The notes below the pieces were generated by a model that saw only the letters and a list, made by a program, of their open reading frames with translations, did not search any database and was not told where the DNA came from. Made by a program: the position numbers and the translations under genes. From Frankia sp. (GTDB lineage: Bacteria; Actinomycetota; Actinomycetes; Frankiales; Frankiaceae), in NCBI GenBank assembly GCA_019689615.1, contig JADGHD010000373.1, positions 1-5,415 on the forward strand: a stretch of DNA of 5,415 nucleotides, given 5' to 3'. This document shows positions 1 to 4,545 of this stretch, one piece after another. Position 1 is the first letter of the stretch, and every line of letters starts with the position of its first letter.

Positions 1-152
1 GGCTGCGAGCCGTCGGGGAGTTCGGGTGCGGGAGCGGCGGCGGGGACGGTCGCGGTGGGCGCTTCGCCCGAGGGCGCGGCCGTGGCCTCGGGCTGGCCGG
101 GAACCGTGACCGTCGTGGCCGGTCCGTCCCGGTCGTCGCTCAGGCTCCTCAC
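1..152 (-). CDS. N-terminus of an unrecognised Ala/Pro/Thr-rich protein (runs off the left edge)
   Basis: Fifty codons are visible, reading leftward from a GTG at 152-150, without a stop before the window edge. The peptide starts MRSLSDDRDGPATTVTVPGQ and continues as a low-complexity Ala/Pro/Thr/Glu stretch ending near PAPELPDGSQ. Nearly every codon ends in G or C, the usual mark of real coding sequence in high-GC actinobacteria. No domain, signal peptide or membrane segment lies in the visible part; it looks like a disordered N-terminal extension ahead of a domain outside the window. No Shine-Dalgarno sequence precedes the GTG, but a -10-like element ends 7 bases before it, suggesting leaderless expression. 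It lies 200 bases downstream of the SSB gene on the same strand and appears to have its own promoter. Function cannot be assigned. Confidence 0.55.
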   Translation of the reverse strand, partial: MRSLSDDRDGPATTVTVPGQPEATAAPSGEAPTATVPAAAPAPELPDGSQ

Positions 153-167
153 CGAGGCAAGATTATC
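153..167 (-). promoter_or_regulatory. Candidate leaderless promoter -10 element
   Basis: On the minus strand the sequence reads GATAATCT then TGCCTCG directly before the GTG start at 152. Either GATAAT (167-162, 5 of 6 matches to TATAAT) or TAATCT (165-160, TAnnnT type) can serve as the -10 box. Both place the transcription start at or within a few bases of the GTG, and no Shine-Dalgarno sequence is present, as expected for an actinobacterial leaderless mRNA. No convincing -35 box is visible. It is one of the few AT-rich spots in this GC-rich stretch. Confidence 0.45.
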
Positions 168-202
168 GGCCGGCCTCGGCACCGCCCGGTGCGGGTGGCG
201 CA

Positions 203-232
203 CTGACAGCCGGCTCACACCGCCTCTGTCAG
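203..232. repeat. Inverted repeat CTGACAG-N16-CTGTCAG, possible operator
   Basis: Two perfect 7-bp half-sites, CTGACAG (203-209) and CTGTCAG (226-232), face each other with centres 23 bases apart, about two helical turns. The pair lies 36 to 65 bases upstream of the candidate -10 element of the leftward gene, a position typical of a regulator-binding site. The spacing is long for a terminator hairpin. No regulator can be named. Confidence 0.3.
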
Positions 233-352
233 CCATCGGCCGAGGTTGCACCGGATGCCCCGGATCCGGACGGCCCGACCCGCCGCCGCGTCCTTCCTCG
301 CCGCCCCGCCGCCGGCCGTCCGCGAGGAGCTGCCGCCGCCGGGGCCCGCGGG

Positions 353-931
353 CTACCCGACGGCCCGGCTGACGATGCCGTCGTCGTCATCGCCGACCTC
401 GTCGTCGGCCCATTCGGCCGCATCCGGCGGCGCCAGGTCCTGGGCGGCGTGACCGCGGGCGTCGGCGCCGCCCGGCAGGGCTACCAGGCCCGGTTCGCCG
501 ACGCCCACCGGGCCGTCGGCCTCGCCCTGCTCGCTCGGCTCGCCCGGCTCGCCGTCCGTGGGCGCCGGCCGCTGCGCCCGCGCGGCCTTGGCCGGGTGCC
601 AGGCAAGTTCCAGCCCGACCGCGTCCGCCTCGACCTCGAACCGGGTGCGCTTCTGGCCCTCGGCGCTCTCGTAGCTGCTCTGCCGCAGCCGGCCGAGGAC
701 GATGACCCGGGTGCCGCGGTTCACGCTGGCCGCGACGTGCTCGGCCAGCCGGCGCCAGCAGGCGACCCGGATGAACAGCGGCGACCCGTCCACCCAGCGG
801 TCCTCGTGGCGGTCATAGCGCCGGGGCGTGGACGCGATCCGGAAGGTGCACCGGTAGACGCCGGCCGCGGTGACCTGCAGATCGGCGTTGTCGACCAGGT
901 TGCCGACCAGGGTGACGTTTGCTTCCAACAC
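353..931 (-). CDS. ssb: Single-stranded DNA-binding protein (SSB family, paralogue-like)
   Basis: A 192-residue protein beginning MLEANVTLVGNLVDNADLQV. Residues 1-110 form the SSB OB fold: the first strand TLVGNLV (7-13), the central FRIAS (30-34), WVDGSPLFIRVACW (46-59) with the basic RRLAEHV helix, and the RVIVLGRLRQ strand (75-84). Such proteins coat single-stranded DNA in replication, repair and recombination. Residues 115-192 are a disordered Gly/Pro/Glu-rich tail. It has an acidic patch (DDEVGDDDD, 176-184) but ends GIVSRAVG, not the usual DDDIPF-like partner-docking tip. The frame stays open upstream to 1189, but GTG 931 is preferred because GGGAGG sits 5 bases upstream and the OB fold begins there. 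No rpsF or rpsR flanks it, so it is probably not the main replicative SSB but a second copy, like SsbB paralogues of actinomycetes. Confidence 0.85.
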   Translation of the reverse strand: MLEANVTLVGNLVDNADLQVTAAGVYRCTFRIASTPRRYDRHEDRWVDGSPLFIRVACWRRLAEHVAASVNRGTRVIVLGRLRQSSYESAEGQKRTRFEVEADAVGLELAWHPAKAARAQRPAPTDGEPGEPSEQGEADGPVGVGEPGLVALPGGADARGHAAQDLAPPDAAEWADDEVGDDDDGIVSRAVG

Positions 932-936
932 GTGGG

Positions 937-942
937 CCTCCC
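937..942 (-). promoter_or_regulatory. Ribosome-binding site deciding the SSB start
   Basis: GGGAGG on the minus strand, 5 bases before the GTG at 931. It supports this start over the upstream in-frame starts, which would add 86 residues of Arg/Ala/Gly-rich sequence unlike any SSB. Confidence 0.6.
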
Positions 943-1163
943 GGGGCACGGGGCGGCGGGCGGCGCGGGCACCGGCGGCACGCCGTCTCCCGCCCGTCGC
1001 CCGGCCAGCATCGGCGCCCGCCCGGACCACGCCAACCGGGGTCGAATCACCCCCGCTTGACAGCCACCCAGCCGCCGCCCCCACGGCCAGCCCAGCCGAG
1101 ACGGGAGCCACCGCGCCCAACCGGGAACACCGGCTGACGAGGCCGTGTTGGCGGCGCGATGGG

Positions 1164-1178
1164 CCCGCACACTGCGGG
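1164..1178. promoter_or_regulatory. Perfect palindrome CCCGCA-CAC-TGCGGG, possible operator
   Basis: Six-base arms CCCGCA (1164-1169) and TGCGGG (1173-1178) around a 3-base centre, ending 31 bases before the aldo/keto reductase start and lying between this gene and the divergent SSB gene. Size and position suit a dimeric repressor near the promoter. No clear -35/-10 pair is visible for the reductase, so a role is only inferred. Confidence 0.3.
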
Positions 1179-1199
1179 AACGAGCACAAACGACCAGTT

Positions 1200-1204
1200 A
1201 GGGG
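1200..1204 (+). promoter_or_regulatory. Ribosome-binding site of the aldo/keto reductase
   Basis: AGGGG lies 5 bases before ATG 1210 but only 2 bases before the adjacent ATG 1207, so the second of the two tandem ATGs is the better start. The ATG at 1159 has no such site. Confidence 0.5.
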
Positions 1205-1209
1205 CGATG

Positions 1210-2091
1210 ATGTCGACTGCGACGGGCACGGCCCGCACAGTGGCGGCGGCGAGTGGCACGTTCCTGATCGGCGGCGACCTGCCGGTACACCGACTCGGCT
1301 ACGGTGCCATGCAGATCACCGGTCCTGGCGTGTGGGGCCCACCAGCAGACCCGGACGAGGCGGTACGCGTGCTGCGCCGCGCGGTCGAGCTCGGCGTGAA
1401 CTTCATCGACACCGCCGACTCGTACGGCCCGTACGTGAGCGAGGAGCTGATCGCCAAGGCGCTGTACCCGTACCCGGACGGCCTGGTGATCGCCACGAAG
1501 GCCGGCCTGGTCCGGACGGGCCCGAACGAGTGGGTTCCCCTGGGCCGCCCCGCCTACCTGCGGCAGGAGGTGGAGATGTCGCTGCGCAGGCTGCGGGTCG
1601 AGCGCATCGACCTCTTCCAGCTGCACCGGATCGACCCGCAGACCCCGCCCGAGGACCAGCTCGGCGAGCTGCGTGCCCTCCAGCGGGAGGGCAAGATCCG
1701 CCACATCGGCCTGTCCGAGGTGACCGTCGACGAGCTGCTGAACGCCCAATCGCTCGTCGAGGTCGTCAGCGTGCAGAACCGGTACAACCTGGCCGACCGC
1801 GCCTCCGAGGAGGTGCTCGACTACTGCGAGCGCGAGGGCCTCGGCTTCATCCCGTGGTTCCCGGTGGCCACCGGCCGGCTCGCCCGCCCGGGCGGCCCGC
1901 TCGACGCCGCGGCCAAGGCGCACGGCGCGACCCCGGCCCAGCTCGCCCTGGCCTGGCTGCTGCGCCGCTCCCCGGTGATGCTGCCGATCCCCGGCACCAA
2001 GTCCGTCGCGCACATCGAGGAGAACGTCGCCGCCGCCGGCATCACGCTCAGCGACGAGGAGTACCGCGCCCTCGAGGCCGCCGGCCGCTGA
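1210..2091 (+). CDS. Aldo/keto reductase family oxidoreductase
   Basis: A 293-residue protein, the normal length for this NAD(P)H-dependent carbonyl reductase family with a single TIM barrel. The full catalytic tetrad is visible: Asp67 and Tyr72 in FIDTADSYG, Lys97 in IATKAG and His139 in LFQLHRID. Cofactor-binding segments are GLSEVT (167-172), SVQNRYN (187-193) and PIPGTKSVAHIEEN (from 259). The N-terminus carries LPVHRLGYGAMQITG, the first barrel strand. It probably reduces an aldehyde or ketone in the cytosol; the substrate cannot be read from the sequence, and the tetrad does not prove it is a biosynthetic enzyme. It is a single-gene unit, divergent from SSB and followed by a strong hairpin at 2101-2139. 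Start chosen at ATG 1210 from the spacing to AGGGG; 1207 or 1159 would add 1 or 17 residues. Confidence 0.93.
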   Translation: MSTATGTARTVAAASGTFLIGGDLPVHRLGYGAMQITGPGVWGPPADPDEAVRVLRRAVELGVNFIDTADSYGPYVSEELIAKALYPYPDGLVIATKAGLVRTGPNEWVPLGRPAYLRQEVEMSLRRLRVERIDLFQLHRIDPQTPPEDQLGELRALQREGKIRHIGLSEVTVDELLNAQSLVEVVSVQNRYNLADRASEEVLDYCEREGLGFIPWFPVATGRLARPGGPLDAAAKAHGATPAQLALAWLLRRSPVMLPIPGTKSVAHIEENVAAAGITLSDEEYRALEAAGR

Positions 2092-2100
2092 CACCCGGGC

Positions 2101-2139
2101 CCCGCCGGCCGGCCAACGCCCGCGTGGCCGGCCGACGGG
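2101..2139 (+). terminator. GC-rich stem-loop terminator after the aldo/keto reductase
   Basis: A 9-bp perfect stem CGGCCGGCC (2106-2114) / GGCCGGCCG (2126-2134) with an 11-base loop, lengthened by a 4-bp outer stem CCCG/CGGG after one C-A mismatch. It begins 10 bases after the reductase stop. There is no T-run, which is common for actinobacterial terminators. Confidence 0.6.
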
Positions 2140-2359
2140 CTCAGGCACCCCATCGCTGTGATGTAGATCGCCCGTTTGGGACCTTCAGCCCGTAGCGCGT
2201 CGCCCCCGGTGCGGGCATCATCAGCGTGGCCCGCGCGAGTGCGGCCGCAGGCACGCCGACCGGCGGCCTCGGCGAGCGGCCCGGCCCGGCCGTCGTCGGC
2301 GACGCGAGCACCCACCGTCCCACCACACGGTCAACCCCGGCACGCACAATGGATGGCGA

Positions 2360-2432
2360 GCGCCCGTAGCTCAGCGGATAGAGCGAGTGCCTTCTAAGCA
2401 CCAGGTCGCAGGTTCGATCCCTGCCGGGCGCA
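2360..2432 (+). tRNA. tRNA-Arg (anticodon TCT)
   Basis: A complete 73-base cloverleaf. Acceptor GCGCCCG (2360-2366) pairs with CGGGCGC (2425-2431), followed by discriminator A; the CCA end is not encoded. The D arm is GCTC/GAGC. The anticodon loop CTTCTAA (2391-2397) has TCT at 2393-2395, reading AGA. The T arm GCAGG/CCTGC encloses TTCGATC. The anticodon stem AGTGC (2386-2390) / GCACC (2398-2402) has one A-C mismatch at the 27-43 pair. A weak -10-like CACAAT ends 9 bases upstream; no clear -35 is seen, and 2140-2359 holds nothing else recognisable. The gene borders recombinase remains on its 3' side, the usual layout of an attachment site for an integrative element. Confidence 0.95.
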
Positions 2433-2454
2433 CTTCGCATCGCTGACCAGCAGT

Positions 2455-2469
2455 GCACCGTTGTGGTGC
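2455..2469 (+). terminator. Small hairpin after tRNA-Arg
   Basis: GCACC (2455-2459) and GGTGC (2465-2469) form a 5-bp stem with a 5-base loop, 22 bases after the tRNA. It may end the tRNA transcript. Its 3' arm overlaps the two tandem GTG codons that could start the recombinase remnant. The stem is short and there is no T-run. Confidence 0.25.
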
Positions 2470-2855
2470 GGAAAGCGGAGATCAACCCGTGCGTTCCTGG
2501 GCGTAGTTCCTTCGTCGGTCATGGCGAGATCGTTGATCGCGCCGACCCGGTCCAGGAGCGTCTCGTCTCTGGTTGGATGCAGTGCCTGACAGTCCAGAAC
2601 CGCTCTCAGGAGACCAGGACCGCAACCGCAAGGTGGCCGTCGCTGATCAACTGGCTGACGGGGTTCGACCCGCCGCCCGGCTGGCGGCCCGCCCCGACCC
2701 CGGAGGGCCGCCCGCGCGGCCGCGGCGACGAGCAGACCCTCACAAACCGCATGGGCTGGCCGTCGCCCCAGACGTTGTGGCGGTATGGCGCGTCCGGCCG
2801 CGCCGCGCGGCGCACCGCGAGCACGACCGGCTCGACCTCGGAGGACCGGTTCTGA
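2463..2855 (+). pseudogene. Tyrosine recombinase/integrase remnant, internally deleted
   Basis: An open frame of 130 codons holds two separate pieces of a site-specific integrase. Residues 29-65 (about ERLVSGWMQCLTVQNRSQET, then RTATARWPSLINWL) resemble the N-terminal SAM-like core-binding domain, with the familiar 'ENRSxxTxxAY' pattern. Residues 94-111 (TNRMGWPSPQTLWRYGAS) match the last catalytic box, with Trp98 at the His/Trp position and Tyr108 as the nucleophile. Everything between, normally over 100 residues including the first Arg, the Lys and the HxxR motif, is missing. After RYGAS the frame decays; the next frame reads AHREHDRLDLGGPVL, like the C-terminal end of actinomycete integrases, suggesting a frameshift near 2805. 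It begins 31 bases after tRNA-Arg, the expected place for an integrase. It cannot be active. Recognition is by motif only. Confidence 0.5.
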
Positions 2856-3018
2856 CCGAGGAAGAGAACCGGCGAGCCAGAGACCAGCTAGCAATGCAAT
2901 CATCCAGGCGTGACCGAAGACCAGGGACCGCGGCCGCAGGCTCGCGAACTCCTCCGCGGGTGCCGGTCAGCTGGACGGCTTCGACTCTGTCCCCGTCCTG
3001 GCTGCCAGCCAGTTCACT

Positions 3019-3261
3019 GTGCAGCTCGATAGCCCGGACGGCGCGGCCGAGAACGTCATACTCTCCTTCGGGCACGTCGTCCCGCCGCTTCTCCTGAGAA
3101 CCCTGGAAGAGAAGCGGGCCGCGGCCGAGAAGATCGAGTCCGTAGCGGTCAGGTCCCTCGCCCGCTTCAGCTTGTCGAAGGCGAGGGCGAAGGCCCTGAT
3201 CCAGCTGCTCAACGATGTGGTCGGACGGTTCGACGAGCTCGGCGTGGAGGACCAATCATGA
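3019..3261 (+). CDS. Small DUF3467-like protein, 5' part probably frameshifted
   Basis: Eighty codons from GTG 3019 encode MQLDSPDGAAENVILSFGHV, followed by a charged linker (RTLEEKRAAAEKIE), then ARFSLSKARAKALIQLLNDV and a final helix. A 'strand plus FG' segment, then 'xxLSxxxAxxLxxLLxxVV' near the end, resembles DUF3467-type proteins of unknown function. GTG 3019 lacks a ribosome-binding site and the same frame is open back to 2914, where it reads QLDGFDSVPVLAASQFTVQL, very protein-like. A GTG at 2910 starts VTEDQGPRPQARELLR in another frame, so the original gene probably began there and suffered a frameshift between about 2950 and 2975. Its stop TGA (3259-3261) overlaps an ATG at 3258, suggesting a former translationally coupled partner. 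Whether any product is made is uncertain. Confidence 0.45.
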   Translation: MQLDSPDGAAENVILSFGHVVPPLLLRTLEEKRAAAEKIESVAVRSLARFSLSKARAKALIQLLNDVVGRFDELGVEDQS

Positions 3262-3459
3262 TCACTGTCGACCGAGGCGACCTGCGACGTCGGCACACAG
3301 GTCCTCGACGCCGCCGCGCAGCTGAACTCCGACCGCGTCGTCAACTATGTGCGGGCGCTTGGCCGCCGCCTCGAACCGCACGTCGGCCTACCCGCCGTCG
3401 ACGAGTTCCTTGACCGCCTTGCCACTACGCTGCCCGCCCGAGCCGTCGAGGCGTCATGA
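3262..3459 (+). pseudogene. C-terminal fragment of an HTH/TPR-type transcriptional regulator
   Basis: The frame has no usable start near its beginning and is 65 codons long. From about 3277 it reads ATCDVGTQVLDAAAQLNSDR, then VVNYVRALGRRLEPH and GLPAVDEFLDRLATTLP. This helical pattern ('A..L..LNSDRV..Y...L...L.PH.....V..F..R') is like the last helices of actinobacterial XRE-type regulators with a TPR-like C-terminal domain. The HTH and most of the protein are missing. Upstream, an ATG at 3258 opens a different frame (MITVDRGDL) lost after a few codons, so two unrelated genes seem joined around 3280. The stop TGA (3457-3459) overlaps the ATG of the Nudix gene, keeping the original regulator-Nudix operon junction intact. 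Confidence 0.45.
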
Positions 3460-3983
3460 GCACCGCGCAGGACTGGGAGGACAGCTACCGCGACCGGGAC
3501 GCCGCCGAGTTCGCGCACCTCGCCGCCGGCAACGCCCGGCAGGCCCGCAAACGGGTCTCCGCCGACGCAATCATCCGCGACGAAACCGGACGTCTGCTGC
3601 TGGTCGACCCGACCTACAAACCCGACTGGGACCTTCCCGGCGGCATGGCCGAAGCCAACGAACCACCCCGCGACGCCCTCCGCCGCGAGCTCAAAGAAGA
3701 ACTCGACCTCGACCTACCCGTCGGCGACCTGCTCTGCGTGGACTGGGTCTCCCCACACGGACCCTGGGACGACCTGTTGGCCTTCGTCTTCGACGGCGGC
3801 ACCCTGCCGGCCGACAGAGCCCACGCACTCCATGCCGTCGACCCAGAACTCGCCGCCGTCCGCTTCTGCCCACCGAACGAAGCCGCACGGCTCCTGCGCC
3901 CCTACGTCTGGCGCCGAACCCAAGCCGCCCTCACCGCACTCGAACACGGCACGGCCACATACCTCCACGACGGCCACACCTGA
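3456..3983 (+). CDS. Nudix hydrolase
   Basis: A 175-residue protein with a clear Nudix box, the Mg2+-binding helix-loop-helix that cleaves nucleoside diphosphates linked to another moiety. Gly63, Glu69, Arg77-Glu78 and Glu81-Glu82 fit GX5EX7REUXEEXGU within GGMAEANEPPRDAL and RRELKEELDLDL. The second Gly of the consensus is Asp84, a tolerated change. The fold's first strands lie at 34-60 (VSADAIIRD to WDLPGG), and residues 1-33 are a polar lead segment. The ATG overlaps the stop of the regulator fragment (ATGA), and CGAGG lies 4 bases upstream, so it is well placed for translational coupling. The gene is intact while its neighbours are decayed. In pSAM2 the Nudix protein Pif blocks entry of a second copy of the element; a similar role is possible here but not shown. 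Substrate unknown. Confidence 0.9.
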   Translation: MSTAQDWEDSYRDRDAAEFAHLAAGNARQARKRVSADAIIRDETGRLLLVDPTYKPDWDLPGGMAEANEPPRDALRRELKEELDLDLPVGDLLCVDWVSPHGPWDDLLAFVFDGGTLPADRAHALHAVDPELAAVRFCPPNEAARLLRPYVWRRTQAALTALEHGTATYLHDGHT

Positions 3984-4037
3984 CCTGGTCTGAGCCACCC
4001 CGCCCAGCGACGGCACGGCGAAAATCGAGCTTCGCAG

Positions 4038-4334
4038 TGCTCACGCTTCTGGTCGCGGCCACTGCCCGACCCAGCCGAAACGATCCCCCACGAGCCCTGG
4101 CACCCCGAGGCGTTCGCCCGCGACCACCTCACCAGCTACCTGCAACGGTGCCAGCAGTGGCGCCGCCGTCACGAGGCCGAGCGTCAGACCGGCCACACCT
4201 TGCCGATGCCCATCCCACCTCGTCGGTCGAGGCGCGAGCCTCCCTTGAGCTACCTACGACGGTCTGCCAAGGTTGCGAACGCATGGCAGGACGGACGTCA
4301 GGTGGTGAGAGCAGGCCAAAGACAGGCACCTTGA
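4038..4334 (+). pseudogene. Start-less coding remnant of unknown family
   Basis: In the same frame as the Nudix gene but beyond its stop, a stretch reads SRFWSRPLPDPAETIPHEPW, then HPEAFARDHLTSYLQRCQQW and RRRHEAERQTGHTLPMP. Codons from about 4065 to 4190 nearly all end in G or C and the peptide is a charged amphipathic helix with several Trp and His, so it looks like former coding sequence. No ATG, GTG or TTG with a ribosome-binding site precedes it. After about 4200 the sequence becomes low-complexity and ends at TGA 4332-4334. It is best read as an internal or 3' piece of a gene whose front is lost. The family is not recognised. Confidence 0.35.
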
Positions 4335-4357
4335 GTGCTGCGGCAATGATCTTGAAA

Positions 4358-4370
4358 CCCCGAAACGGGG
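4358..4370. terminator. Weak hairpin CCCCG-AAA-CGGGG
   Basis: A perfect 5-bp stem with a 3-base loop, 24 bases after the stop of the coding remnant. It could end rightward transcription from the Nudix unit, but the stem is short and no T-run follows. Confidence 0.2.
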
Positions 4371-4530
4371 CAGACAGATCGTGGCGGCCATGAGCCTCGA
4401 AGCCCTTACCAGGAGCGCCCGACGCGTGCAGCCCGACCGAGGCCAGCGGCATGGCGTGATCGGTTGGCGGCCGCCCCGAAAATCGCGGCGCTTCGGGTGT
4501 TTACCACAGGGAGCTGACCGGTGATGACGC

Positions 4531-4537
4531 GGTGGAG
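4531..4537 (+). promoter_or_regulatory. Ribosome-binding site of the cyclotransferase-like gene
   Basis: GGTGGAG lies 8 bases before GTG 4546. An in-frame TGA at 4540-4542 rules out any earlier start, so this site and the GTG fix the N-terminus. Confidence 0.6.
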
Positions 4538-4545
4538 TTTGAATC

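Larger units (their letters stand above)
2433..4334. mobile_element. Probable remnant of a tRNA-integrated element (AICE- or prophage-like)
   Basis: Directly after the 3' end of tRNA-Arg lie, in order, an internally deleted tyrosine recombinase, a small DUF3467-like gene, a decapitated regulator, an intact Nudix hydrolase and a start-less coding fragment. All point the same way with small gaps or overlaps. A recombinase gene beside a tRNA 3' end is the standard layout of integrated actinomycete elements. No second copy of the tRNA 3' end (att repeat) is in the window, so the right border is unknown and may lie beyond 5415; the stated end is only the last decayed gene. No replication or conjugation gene is visible. 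Confidence 0.4.
3984..4545. other. Gap between Nudix hydrolase and the cyclotransferase-like gene
   Basis: This 562-base stretch has no intact gene. It holds the start-less coding remnant at 4038-4334, a small hairpin at 4358-4370 and the ribosome-binding site of the next gene. A minus-strand frame at 4452-4129 is open but unconvincing. The last 100 bases before 4546 show no clear promoter. Confidence 0.5.

Noticed and set aside
449..1060. Plus-strand frame of 203 codons opposite SSB
   Set aside because: Antisense shadow of the SSB coding region; Arg/Ala/Gly-rich and without domain features.
1057..1062. TTGACA resembling a -35 box
   Set aside because: No -10-like sequence lies 16-19 bases downstream; it is followed by GC-rich sequence only.
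1198..2148. Long minus-strand open frame opposite the aldo/keto reductase
   Set aside because: It mirrors the reductase gene; high GC removes stops from the antisense frame and the peptide has no recognisable motif.
2664..2684. GTTCGACCC-like sequence as a possible second att copy of the tRNA 3' end
   Set aside because: It matches the T-loop region only over a few bases and does not continue into the acceptor stem.
2394..2903. Minus-strand frame of 169 codons ending ARQGSNLRPGA
   Set aside because: The ending is the classic false peptide read antisense through a tRNA T-arm; the rest lies opposite the recombinase remnant.
3347..4393. Longest plus-strand frame (348 codons) across the Nudix gene
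   Set aside because: Arg/Pro-rich out-of-frame reading of the Nudix gene, which has a full Nudix box and better codon use in its own frame.
4129..4452. Minus-strand frame of 107 codons (MPLASVGLHASGAPGKGFEA...)
   Set aside because: The first half looks fairly protein-like, but there is no ribosome-binding site, codon bias is weak, no family is recognised, and it overlaps the better-biased plus-strand remnant.
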